Below, in pieces: positions 43,327 through 52,451 of a DNA stretch of 53,148 nucleotides. Every line of letters starts with the position of its first letter. Position 1 is the stretch's first letter. The stretch is from NCBI GenBank assembly GCA_016713435.1, contig JADJPD010000046.1, positions 1-53,148 on the forward strand, read 5' to 3'. The DNA is from Gemmatimonadota bacterium. Its GTDB lineage: Bacteria > Gemmatimonadota > Gemmatimonadetes > Gemmatimonadales > GWC2-71-9. A program made the translations under genes and the position numbers. Below the pieces are notes generated by a model. The model had not been told where the DNA came from and did no database searches. It worked only from the letters and a program-made list of their open reading frames with translations.

Positions 43327-43981
43327 CCGGAGCCTCCCGGCCGGCCTGGCCCTCCCGCTCGCCGCGCAGGACAGCTTCGGCGGCACCACCGGGGCGCCGC
43401 CCCGGCCGCCGGCCGCGGCTCCGGCCGCCCCCGCGCGCCCGGCGACGCCCGCCCGGCCCGCCACCGCCCCACGTCCCGCCACCGCCCCGCGCGGCGCCGT
43501 TCCCGCGGCGCCCGGCGCCGAGGACGCGCTCACCCAGGCCGAGCGCCGGGACTATGGCGTGGCGCCCACGGCGGAGCTCCACACCGGCGGCATGCACGGG
43601 CCCACGCCCACCAGCATCCCCGGCGGCCAGGTGATCACCACCAAGGGCCTCGTGGCGCTCCTCGCCGATCCCGCCCTCGGCGCCAAGGTCTTCGACGTCC
43701 TCGGCGGGCCCGAGGGGATTCCCGGCGCGGAGTACGCGGTGCCGGCCTCGCAGCCCGGCAGCTTCACGGACCGCACCCAGCGGGAATTCGGGAACTACCT
43801 GAAGCAGGTGACCAGCGGCAACCTGGCCACGCCACTCGTCTTCTACTGCCTCTCCACCGAGTGCTGGATGAGCTACAACGCCGCGCTCCGGGCCATCAAC
43901 ATGGGCTTCACCAACGTCCTCTGGTATCGCGGGGGGATCGAGGCCTGGAAGGCCGCGGGACAGCAGGTGACCACCCGCTGA
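43316..43981 (+). CDS. exported rhodanese-like protein with C-x4-CW motif
   Basis: 221 residues from GTG 43316, overlapping the previous gene. A weak signal (LPAGLALPLAAQDS) precedes a Pro/Ala-rich linker. The rhodanese fold then has KVFDVLGGPEGIPGAEYAVP and the active loop VFYCLSTECWMSYNAALRAINMGFTNVLWYRGGIEAWKAAG. The C-x4-CWMSxNAA block is close to the PQQ-catabolism-associated CXXCW protein family (TIGR03865), but with two extra residues between the cysteines. Those proteins accompany PQQ-dependent alcohol oxidation, suggesting a link to the dehydrogenase at 20.9 kb. The signal may be truncated by an indel upstream. Confidence 0.7.
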   Translation: MPPDRSLPAGLALPLAAQDSFGGTTGAPPRPPAAAPAAPARPATPARPATAPRPATAPRGAVPAAPGAEDALTQAERRDYGVAPTAELHTGGMHGPTPTSIPGGQVITTKGLVALLADPALGAKVFDVLGGPEGIPGAEYAVPASQPGSFTDRTQREFGNYLKQVTSGNLATPLVFYCLSTECWMSYNAALRAINMGFTNVLWYRGGIEAWKAAGQQVTTR

Positions 43982-44134
43982 GCCGCGCGCGTGCCCGTCG
44001 CGCCACACGCGACGGGTGAGGCGCCTCACCAACGGCGCAGGAGCCAGGTCGTTGAGGAACGGGGACCGGATGCCGATACTCTAGGGAAGCGCGCCGGTAC
44101 GGTGCGCCTCCCCCTGACATCGGAACTGGTCCCC

Positions 44135-45829
44135 GTGCGCCGTCCCCCCGTCGGTCTTCTCGTGCTCGTCGCCGCCTGCACCGCCACGGCCAGCGACGGC
44201 CTCGACCCCGCTCCCACCATCACGGCGCTCACCGTCCTGCCAGGCCGCCGGCGCTGCCGACCTGGGACTCGCTCGACTTCGTGGCCGTCGCGTCGTACGA
44301 CGACGGCAGCCAGGGACACCCTCCCCGTGGCATGGAACGCCACGGGCGGGACCATCACGGCCGGCGGCCGCTACCGGGCCGGCGGCGTGGCGGGGCTGTA
44401 CCGGGTGATCGGGGGGATCGGCGCACCGGCGCTGGCGGACACCGTCGCCGTGACCGTCGCGGACACGGCAGCACCGCCCTCGGTGGTGGGCGTGACCGTC
44501 GCGCCGGGGAGCGCCAACCTCCAGCCGGGCGAGGTCCAGGCCTTCACGGCCACGGCGCACTGGAGCACCGGCGGCACCACCGCGCTCAGCGCCACCTGGA
44601 GCGCCACCGGCGGCACCATCACGCAGGGCGGCAGCTACACCGCCAGGCCCACCGGCGGCACCTTCCGCGTGATCGGCAGCGGGTCGGGGCATGCGGACAC
44701 CGCGGTGGTGGTCATCGCCGACACCACGACGCCGGTGACCGTCACCTCGGTGACGGTGGCGCCCGACTCGGTGTTCCTGCAGCCCGGCGCCGGCCAGGCC
44801 TTCAGCGCCACCGCGCACTGGAGTGACGGCCACACCTCCGCGCTGTCCGCCGCGTGGACCGCCACGGGCGGCAGCATCACGCAGGGTGGCCTCTACACCG
44901 CCGGCCCCACGGGCGGCGTGTATCGCGTGATCGCGAGCGGGAGCGGGCACGCCGACACCTCGATCGTGGCCATCGCCGACACCACGACGCCGCCGGTGGG
45001 GGGGACGGTGCTGTTCAGCGAGGGCTTCGACGACGCCTCCATCGCGGGGCGGGGGTGGTACGACAACACCACGCCGGCCATCGCCGCCTCCGGCACGCAC
45101 GCGGGCGCGGGCGCGCTGCAGATGGCGTTCACGCAAGGGTCGGCCACGGCGGTGCAGGGCGGGTCGCTGCGGCACAAGTTCACCGGCACCGATCGCGTCT
45201 TCCTGCGCTACTGGGTGAAGTACAGCAGCAACTGGGTGGGTTCCGGTGTGAGCTACCATCCGCACGAGTTCCACTTCACCACCAACGCCGACGGCGACTG
45301 GATCGGCCCCTCGGCCACGCACCTCACGACGTACGTGGAGCACAGCTTCACGGGCGGCGGCGGGCGGCCGAGGCTGTCGCTGCAGGACGCGCTCAACATC
45401 GACGCGGCGCACGTCAACCAGGACCTCACCAACGTCACCGAGGCGCGTGCCGCGCAGGGCTGCAACGGCAATAGCGATGGCTACGCCACCGGCTGCTACC
45501 AGTCGGGCGGCCAGTGGCGCAACGAGAAGATCTTCACCGCCACCCAGCCCAGCTGGACGGCCGCCACCCAGAACCAGTGGCACAAGGTGGAGGTCTACTT
45601 CCAGATGAACACGATCAGCGGCGGGAAGGGCCAGTACGACGGCATCGCGCGGTACTGGTACGACGGGAACCTGGTGCTCGACTACAGCAACGTGCTCTTC
45701 CGCACGGCGGCGCAGCCGGGGCTGCTCTTCACCCAGTTCATCATCGCGCCCTACATCGGCGTGGGCTCGCCGGTGGCGCAGACCATGTGGGTGGATGACG
45801 TCACGGTGGCGACGGGGCCGGTGCCCTGA
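44135..45829 (+). CDS. lipoprotein with Ig-like repeats and C-terminal lectin/lyase-like domain
   Basis: Start GTG 44135 (lipobox GLLVLVAACTAT). A short misread stretch near 44245-44310 should read LPTWDSLDFVAVASYDDGS. Three Ig-like repeats follow with internal identity: TVAPGSANLQPGEVQAFTATAHWSTGGT, TVAPDSVFLQPGAGQAFSATAHW and repeated GGTITQGGSYTA/GGSITQGGLYTA. The C-terminal domain FSEGFDDASIAGRGWYDNT through LRYWVKYSSNWVGSG and ARYWYDGNLVLDYSNV resembles concanavalin-like jelly rolls of polysaccharide lyases. It probably binds or cuts a polysaccharide at the cell surface; no catalytic residues can be assigned. Confidence 0.7.
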   Translation: MRRPPVGLLVLVAACTATASDGLDPAPTITALTVLPGRRRCRPGTRSTSWPSRRTTTAARDTLPVAWNATGGTITAGGRYRAGGVAGLYRVIGGIGAPALADTVAVTVADTAAPPSVVGVTVAPGSANLQPGEVQAFTATAHWSTGGTTALSATWSATGGTITQGGSYTARPTGGTFRVIGSGSGHADTAVVVIADTTTPVTVTSVTVAPDSVFLQPGAGQAFSATAHWSDGHTSALSAAWTATGGSITQGGLYTAGPTGGVYRVIASGSGHADTSIVAIADTTTPPVGGTVLFSEGFDDASIAGRGWYDNTTPAIAASGTHAGAGALQMAFTQGSATAVQGGSLRHKFTGTDRVFLRYWVKYSSNWVGSGVSYHPHEFHFTTNADGDWIGPSATHLTTYVEHSFTGGGGRPRLSLQDALNIDAAHVNQDLTNVTEARAAQGCNGNSDGYATGCYQSGGQWRNEKIFTATQPSWTAATQNQWHKVEVYFQMNTISGGKGQYDGIARYWYDGNLVLDYSNVLFRTAAQPGLLFTQFIIAPYIGVGSPVAQTMWVDDVTVATGPVP

Positions 45830-45886
45830 CGACGCGTCCCGTCGACGAAGCCCCTACCATGCGCGCCCTGGGATCGCGCACCGGGT

Positions 45887-46050
45887 CACGCTGGTCCGGG
45901 TGCCTCGAGGAGGGCCGACCACGGTCGGCCCCTACGGGTGTTCGCGAGGAGGATCGTGCGTTCCGATCTTTCGACGCACGATCCCGGTAGCCTCCGCGTC
46001 GTAGGGGCCGACCGTGGTCGGCCCCACCCCGTCCCGCGCTAGACCAGCGG
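45887..46050. repeat. large inverted pair of family A repeats (REPIN-like)
   Basis: The left copy is reversed: CGCTGGTCCGGGTG spacer GGGCCGACCACGG ending CCCCTACG at 45936. The right copy is CGTCGTAGGGGCCGACCGTGG to 46026 with the ACCAGCG tail to 46050. Between them GGATCGTGCG/CGCACGATCC forms another stem. The whole can fold as one hairpin. It lies between convergent genes and its right tail covers the last codons of the DUF1460 gene. Confidence 0.8.
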
Positions 46051-46927
46051 CCGCGCGACGAGGATCCCCGTCGCGCGGCGGATGGCCGAGACGTAGTCGG
46101 GGAGGGCGCGGGCCGCAATCTCGACGGTGCCACCGGAGAGCGGGGCGTGGAGGACGCGGGTCTCGCCGTCCGGGGCGCGGTGGACCAGGGCGGTGTGGGT
46201 GACGTCGAGCCCCTCGATGCTCGTGGCAAAGGCCAGCACGTCCCCGGCTGGAGCTGGCCGGCGATGACCGGGATCCGCCCCGTGGGGATCACCCAGCGCG
46301 GGGGCCGTCGAGCGCCTGCTCCCGGGCGGCGATGGTGTGGAGCTGGCGGTCGTCGGCCAGGGCGGGGTAGCTGGCGCGGTGGGCCGACATGAAGCGGAGG
46401 GGCCGCGTGTCGGCGGTGCCGCCGAGCTCGACGCCCAGGTCCCGCACCAGGCCGCGACGGGCGCCGTCCTGGATCCACTCGCTGAAGTAGTGCAGCCGGT
46501 TGGCGTAGCCGCCGCGGCGCCCGTCGCGGTAGCGCATCCGCGTCACTTCCTCCTCGAACGCCGCCCAAGTGGGCGCCCCTGCGCGTCGCGCGATGCGTGC
46601 CACCGCGAGGGTGCCCTCCACCAGCGTCACGCAGTCGTAGCGGGTGAGCGTCGCGGCCAGCGGCTCCCGGTCGGGGGCGCCGCCCGCCTTCAGGTACTCC
46701 TCCAGCGTCCCCGCCACATACGGCGTCCCGATGGCGAGCTCGCCGACGCGCGCGGCGGCGTGGCCCACGGACACGCCGGCGGCGTCGAGCCCCTCCTGCC
46801 GGAGCGTCGTCACCCACGCGGTGAGGCGCTCGAGGTCGCCATCGGCCCGGAGATGGAGCCGCCGGGGCCACGCGAGCGCGGCCCCGGCGAGTGACACCTC
46901 GGTGAGGAACTGCCGGCGGGTGCGCAC
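46039..46927 (-). CDS. DUF1460 amidase-like protein, frameshifted near the 3' end
   Basis: Starts GTG 46927, 2 bp after the M1 peptidase stop, with a Tat-like RTRRQFLTEVSLAGAALAWP. DUF1460 signature: IGTPYVAGTLEEYL, RYDCVTLVEGTLAVARIA (catalytic Cys) and TRMRYRDGRRGGYANRLHYFSEWI. After EQALDGPR near 46295 the frame shifts twice to WVIPTGRIPVIAGQL, then DVLAFATSIEGLDVTHTALVHRAPDGETRVLHAPLSGGTVEI (catalytic His) and a stop at 46039. The family are N-acetylmuramoyl-L-alanine amidase-like peptidoglycan hydrolases of the NlpC/P60 class. Confidence 0.82.
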
Positions 46928-46929
46928 GG

Positions 46930-48576
46930 CTACTGGACCGGCGTGACCTTCACGTAATAGTCGGGGTCCGCCTGCACCACCGCGGGGTCGGTGAGGATGC
47001 TCGGCACCGACTGCCATTCGGTGGTGGGGGTGAGCGTGGTCCACTGGTCGGGCCCGGTGTGCACGGGCAGCGGGAGCACGAAGCCGTCCACCACCTCGGT
47101 CCAGCGGTACTCGAGCCGGCCGTCGTGCAGCTTCACCTCGAGTGTGGGCACCATGGTGGTGGTGAGGTACTGGCGGAAGATGCCGTCGAGGTCGAGGCCG
47201 GTCTGGGTGATGATGTACTGGCGCACCTGGTCGCCGGTGACGATGCCGTGGCGGTCGGTCTGCTGCAGGCCGCGGAGCACCGAGCGCCACCTGGTGTCGT
47301 CGTTGACCAGCTGGCGGATCAGGTGGAGCATGTTCCCCGCCTTGGGGTACATGTCGCCCGAGCCCTTCCGGTTCTTCCTGAAGTCGGGGATGATCGGGAT
47401 GTCGTTGGCGATGCCGACCCGGGTGCCGATGGCGTACTCGGCGCCGGCCTGCTTTCCGTGCAGGCACTCCACGTAGAGGTTCTCCGCGTAGTTGGCGAAG
47501 CCCTCGTGCACCCACATGTCGGCGAGGTCGGCGCTCGTCAGGCTGTTGCCCCACCACTCGTGCGCGCTCTCGTGGATGATGATGAAATCCCAGTCGAGCC
47601 CGCGCCCCGTCCCCGAGAGGTCGCGGCCGCGGTAGCCGTTCTGGTAGCCGTTGCCGTACGCCACGGCGCTCTGGTGCTCCATGCCGAGGTGCGGCGTCTC
47701 GACCAGCTGGTAGCCGTCCTTGTACCAGGGGTAGGGGCCAAACAAGCCCTCGAAGCAGGCCAGCATGGTCTTCACCTGCTTGAACTGCTGCCGGGCCTTC
47801 TGCTTGTGGGCGCGGAGGGGCCAGAAGGTGAGGGTGAGGTTGCCGCCCTCGCCCTTGTAGCGGTCGGTGAACTTGGCGTAGTCGGCCGCGTTGACCGCGA
47901 TGTCGTAGTTGTTGATCGGCTCGGCCACGAACCAGGTGAAGGTGCGGGTGCCGTCGCGGTTGTCCTTCACCGAGCGGAGCTGGCCGTTGGAGACGTTCTG
48001 CAGCGGCTTCGGCACCGTGATGGCCACGCGCTGGCTGTCGGGCTCGTCGGACTGGATGTCCTTGGTGGGCCACCAGACGCTGGCGCCGAGGCCTTGGCAC
48101 GCGGTGGCGATCCAGCGCCCGCCGGTGCTGTCCTTCCCCCAGACGAAGCCGCCGTCCCACGGCGCGCGCTTCGCGGCGCGCGGGTGGCCGTGGTAGTAGA
48201 GACTCACGGTGCGGGTGCTGCCCACGGCCTGTGGCGCCGCCAGTGTCACGTAGTGCACCGCCGTCGCGACGGAGTCGCGCACCACGGCGAGGCGCGCGCC
48301 GTCCTGCACCGCGCTGTCGAGCACCAGCGGCATCTGCAGGTCGATCTGCATCGCCGTGGCCGGGCCGGTGACGGTGTAGGTGAGGTGGTTGACGCCGCTG
48401 ATGCTGCTGTCCGCCGGATTCACGCGCACCGCGAGGTCGTAGAAGCGCACGTCCCACCAGGTTCGCTCGGTGGTGAGGCTGCCGCGAAGCGAGTCGGCGC
48501 GGGCGTTCTGGGGGCCCTGGGCGGCGAGGGCGGGGGCGGTGAGGGCCAGGAGCAGGGCGAGAACCGGGCGGCGCAT
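46930..48576 (-). CDS. M1 family metallopeptidase
   Basis: 548 residues from ATG 48576 with signal peptide PVLALLLALTAPALAAQ. N-terminal beta domain (TWWDVRFYDLAVRVNPADSSISGVNHLTYTV). Substrate motif GMEHQS is a variant of GAMEN. Zinc site HESAHEWWGN (HExxH) with the third ligand in WVHEGFANYAE. The C-terminal LLQTDRHGIVTGDQV and YLTTTMVPTLEVKLHDGRLEYRWTE regions are typical. It removes N-terminal residues from peptides outside the cytoplasm. It is 2 bp upstream of the DUF1460 gene on the same strand; both act in the envelope. No frameshift. Confidence 0.92.
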   Translation of the reverse strand: MRRPVLALLLALTAPALAAQGPQNARADSLRGSLTTERTWWDVRFYDLAVRVNPADSSISGVNHLTYTVTGPATAMQIDLQMPLVLDSAVQDGARLAVVRDSVATAVHYVTLAAPQAVGSTRTVSLYYHGHPRAAKRAPWDGGFVWGKDSTGGRWIATACQGLGASVWWPTKDIQSDEPDSQRVAITVPKPLQNVSNGQLRSVKDNRDGTRTFTWFVAEPINNYDIAVNAADYAKFTDRYKGEGGNLTLTFWPLRAHKQKARQQFKQVKTMLACFEGLFGPYPWYKDGYQLVETPHLGMEHQSAVAYGNGYQNGYRGRDLSGTGRGLDWDFIIIHESAHEWWGNSLTSADLADMWVHEGFANYAENLYVECLHGKQAGAEYAIGTRVGIANDIPIIPDFRKNRKGSGDMYPKAGNMLHLIRQLVNDDTRWRSVLRGLQQTDRHGIVTGDQVRQYIITQTGLDLDGIFRQYLTTTMVPTLEVKLHDGRLEYRWTEVVDGFVLPLPVHTGPDQWTTLTPTTEWQSVPSILTDPAVVQADPDYYVKVTPVQ

Positions 48577-48878
48577 CGGAAGTCCATGTGGGGAAGAGGT
48601 ATGCGAAGCTAGCCCGGCCCCAGCGGGGAGGCCAGCGGAGGCGTCCTGTCCAAGGCCGGCGCAAAAACCCGTCACGGAGCGGCCGCGTTACAATAACGCG
48701 TTGCACGGCTGTGACAAATCCGTTCTGGACACCGGCCCGGCGGACGACAAAATGAACTGGTCCTTCTCGCCGATCACCGTCCCCCGGAGCCCCCCATGGC
48801 GGTCGCCGTCCTCGCCAAGTCGCCTCCCGCTGGATCCAGCCGTGCCCTCCGTGCCTCCCGTGAGATTCCCCGCCTCTC

Positions 48879-49133
48879 ATGCCGTTGCCGGGCAGCGACG
48901 TCGCCGTCTCCGAGGTGGAGCTGGCGGCGGGGACCCGCGCCACCTATGGCCAGCCGGAGCGGCTCGAGATCCTGTACTGCATCGACGGCCAGGGGTTCAC
49001 CGACACCGAAACCGGCGACCACCACGCCGTGGTGGCGGAAGCACGCTGTGGATCGCCACGCCGGGGACCAGCGCGGTTTCATCGCGTTCCGGGGATGCGG
49101 GTGATGCGCGTCGTGGCACCGGCGGTCCGCTAG
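48879..49133 (+). CDS. cupin protein, ectoine-synthase-like, frameshifted
   Basis: From ATG 48879: MPLPGSDVAVSEVELAAGTRATYGQPERLEILYCIDGQGFTDTETGDHHAVV. The LExxYCIxGxG core and the xxxTG-xxHxV turn match EctC-type cupins. After HHAVVA near 49035 indels split the rest: STLWIATPG, then DQRGFIAFRG, then MRVMRVVAPAVR to 49133. The normal EctC N-terminus (about 30 residues) is not recognisable upstream, so it may be a shorter cupin. Identification as ectoine synthase is tentative. No ectA or ectB lies nearby. Confidence 0.5.
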   Translation: MPLPGSDVAVSEVELAAGTRATYGQPERLEILYCIDGQGFTDTETGDHHAVVAEARCGSPRRGPARFHRVPGMRVMRVVAPAVR

Positions 49134-49137
49134 CCCC

Positions 49138-50423
49138 TACCATGTGGGGGTCAGGGAAGGGGAAGCGGAGCAGCAGCAGCTCATTCCGGTCCGGTGTGGA
49201 GCTGCCGGGCGCGTGCTTGATGGCCATGCCGCCATCGGCCTCGGTGACGCCGAAGTCGTCGTCGTTGATGATCGCCACGGTGTTGTTGTTCACCGGGTGG
49301 CACCCTCGAGCTTGTCGTGGTGGTACCGGGCGCGGCGGCCACGATGTCGAGCGCCAGCGTCTTGCTCACCGGGCGGAACCCGGCGGCGGCGAGCGCGGCG
49401 GCGGGGTCGGCGGCGTATCGGTCAGCTCCTCGAGGGTCTTGCCGTCCACCAGGCGGCCGGTGGCGCCGTCGGCGGGATCGCTCAGGTCGGTGGCGTCCTT
49501 GAGGTCAATGGCGTAGAACCGCTTCACGGCGGTCGAGTCCCCGATCCACTTCCCGTCGCGCTCCAGCACCAGGTAGCGGCTCCCGCCCATCCAGAGGATG
49601 TCGCTCACGCCGAGGCCCTTGTCCTCGAGCAGGTAGGCGTACTGGCGGGTGGTGCCCGTCGGCTCCACGACCAGGATGCGGGCCAGGCGCGAGGGCGCGG
49701 CTTTAAGCGGCCTTGGGGTTGTCGAGCGGCGCCTGGAACATGGCCACGAGCGTCTTGCCGCCGTCGGGCGAGGTGAGGCCCTCGAAGCCGCGGTTGACGC
49801 GGCGCTTCGCGCCACCCGCGGCAGGCCCGCGCCCACCGTCAGGCGCGTCGTGGTGCAGCCCTCGGCGTTCACCTTGAAGATGTACGGCCCGTACTCGTCG
49901 CTCACCCAGAAGCTGCCGTCGGCGTTGGCCACGAGACCTCGGTGTCCACGCCGTTGGTATCGGCGGGGGGGGCGTGCCGTCCACTGGCGTAGCCCACCTC
50001 GCCGGTGGCGCCAGGGCGGCTTACGTGGGAAGCGGAGGCCGGTGAGCGGGCGGCACTGCGCGTCCTTGAGCGTGATCACGCGCTGCCGCACCAGGCTGTC
50101 GCCCTGGCGAACGAAGGCGCCGATCTGCGGGGCGAAGTCCGGCTTTGGGGAAGGCGACGCCTTCCTCGGTGGCGGTGGCGTAGTTGGGGCCGCGGTCGGT
50201 AAGCATGTAGAAGCGGTCGGCGTGCTTCGGGTCCCGGGCGATGGCGGAGCCGTAGCCACCGTTGAGCACCCGCACCGTGTCGGCCGAGCCGGGCGCGGCC
50301 CAGGGTGGCGAGGATGCCGGCGGGGGCGACGGGGACGGTGCTGACGCTCGGCGCCGTCCGCGGGCAGCTCATGAACGCGAGGGCGAAGGCACCGGTGGCG
50401 AACCACGGCGTGGACGACCGCAT
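49138..50423 (-). CDS. esterase-like activity of phytase family protein, multiply frameshifted
   Basis: Starts ATG 50423 with a lipoprotein-like signal (FATGAFALAFMSCPR). Recognisable blocks in different frames, in order: RVLNGGYGSAIARDPKHADRFYMLTDRGPNYATA, then LKDAQCRPLTGLRFP, then VANADGSFWVSDEYGPYIFKVNAEG. Next come RLARILVVEPTGTTRQYAYLLEDKG, SDILWMGGSRYLVLERDGKWIGDSTAVKRFYAIDLKDATDLSDPADG, and finally NNNTVAIINDDDFGV. This is the six-bladed phytase-like esterase family, exported and calcium-binding. At least five breaks occur; the 3' end near 49138 is approximate. Confidence 0.75.
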
Positions 50424-50579
50424 GCGAGGGATCCTGTGAGGGTGAGGGGCTGGACGGATTGTAACGATCCCGTGCAACGAACCGGTAACGGCCCGCCCCA
50501 CCACCCGCCGGACGCGCCAGCGCGCGCCCGGCGCGGCCCCCCGCCGTGGGAGCCGTGCCGGGCGCGTGGCCTGCGAGGC

Positions 50580-52251
50580 CTACTGCCGGTCGATCTGGAA
50601 GATGGCCGCGGTACCGCGCTGATCTCGTTGGAGACGATGAGCAGCGGCTGCCGGCTGGGCGAGCGGTTGGCGGGCACGAAGGCGAGGCCCTCGGGGCCCC
50701 GGTCGGCGGGGCTCGCGGTGCGGGTGTTCACGTAGGTGACGAACACCGGGCTCGTCGGCGAGGTGATGTCGTAGACGAAGACCCCGCCGACGCGCTCGAG
50801 GCCGACGAAGGGCATACGTCTTGTCGCCGAGGCGGCCGAGGGCGATGACCCTCGGGCTCGGGGCCCTGGTCGTCGCTCCGGTCATCGGCCGTGCTGCTGG
50901 TGTTGGTTGGCTTGAAGACCGCCGGCAGGAGTTGCAGGCGTGAGCTGCTCGAACTGGTCGCCGGAATCACACCAGGCGGCCTCGACGGTGCGGATGCTGA
51001 AGGAGCGCGCGCCCGGGGACGTAGAGCGCGTCGTACCCCGGTGGCCGGGTTGAGGCCCATCGTGGTGGTCACCGTCAGGCGGCCGAGGCGGCTGCTGCCG
51101 AGTTCAGTCCGCCGCACACGGCGGTGAAGATACCGGGTTGAGCGGCAGGGTGCTCACCCGCGCCCCTCGGAGAAGACGGGCGGTGCAGTCGCGGGGTGTC
51201 GCCCTCGTTGGCGGTGACGAGGTAGGTCCGGCCGCCCGCCTCGTAGCTCGCGATGGCGTCGCTGGATGGTACAGGCCGAAGACCGGCCAGTTGCGGATGT
51301 TGATGGCGTTGTCGCGGTCGATGGCGTCGAGGCCGTTCGCCGGGGGAGGCCGTGGTCCTTGGTGCCCGAGCGGGAGGAGGCGGCGGACGGTGGCGGTCCC
51401 GCGCAGGGAGATCTGGGCGAGGGCGTTGTTCTCCTGCAGCGTCACCCAGGCCGGGTCTCAGGTCCCGGTTCACGGTGACGTACTCGGGCTCCAGGTCCTG
51501 GGGGCCACGCTGGGCGCCGGGACCGATGACCTGGACGGGCTGGTAGCGGGGACGTGGCGCGGCCGCGTTGAAGGCGCGGAAGCGGATCGTGCGCACCGGG
51601 GGCGTTGACGTTGGTGACGCCAACGACGCTGACGGAGCCTCGGGTCTACGCTGTAGTCGCTGGCTAAGGGGTTGAGCCCTCGTTGGCCACCACTACGAGC
51701 TTGCCGGAGGGCTGAAGGTGAGCATGTCGGGCAGGGCGCCCACGGTGACGGTGCGGACCAGGTCGAGCGTCGTGGCGCGGTAGAAGGCCACAGTGCCCGG
51801 GTCGGTCCTGGTGTGAACCTCGATGGAGTTTTGGCCACGACGCCGTTGTGGGCCGAGACGCTGCTTGGCGGAGGCGCCGAACCGGTGATGTTAAGGGGCC
51901 ACCCGGGTGGGGTTCGACGGGGTGGAGGTCCACCACGTCCACGTGCCGAGGGGCGCCGTTGACGAAGAGGCGCTGGCCCACGTGGTCGTACGCGCTGATC
52001 TCGGCGGCCTGCGCGCCGCCGCCCTGCCAGACGCCTTGCGGATGGGGCGATCGTGGTGGGGGTGTAGTCGTGGCCAGCTCGCGCGCGCCGCCGCCGGGAC
52101 CGCGGGGCCGCTCGGGACTGTTCCGCGGCGCACGCCGCGAGGGCTCGCGGCGCGGCCGTGGCCGCGGGGACTCCGCAAAGAAACGCACGGGTCTCGTGGT
52201 GGAGGTTTGACGCAGACTGCGCGTGCCGGGAATGAGCGCCACTCCCGTCAA
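50580..52251 (-). CDS. choice-of-anchor I family protein, multiply frameshifted
   Basis: Blocks in order on the minus strand: AAEISAYDHVGQRLFVNGA, then LQPSGKLVVVANEGSTP, then FRAFNAAAPRPRYQ and YVTVNRDL. These are followed by the end MPFVGLERVGGVFVYDITSPTSPVFVTYVNTRT, DRGPEGLAFVPANRSPSRQPLLIVSNEIS and AIFQIDRQ to 50580. This is the choice-of-anchor I beta-propeller family, exported, often near phosphatases. About 540 residues, but with frameshifts every 100-200 bp. The 5' end near 52.2 kb is uncertain. Function unknown. Confidence 0.7.
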
Positions 52252-52451
52252 CGGGCCGCCAACTTCACGTCACGATTGCCCAACACGCCCCGCGCCACAC
52301 CGGCGTGGCGGGCGTTCTACGACTGTTGCGTCACGACGGGCAGGAATGGCCGAGGCCCAGCGCGGGGAAGGCATGCTTAAGCGCAGCCCCTTCTTTCCCG
52401 CGGCGACGGCCGCGCGCCCTCGCTGCGGGGACGGGGACCGTCGGCCCCGCT

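Noticed and set aside
48879..49133. Ectoine biosynthesis locus
   Set aside because: Only a damaged cupin resembling EctC is present; ectA and ectB are absent.
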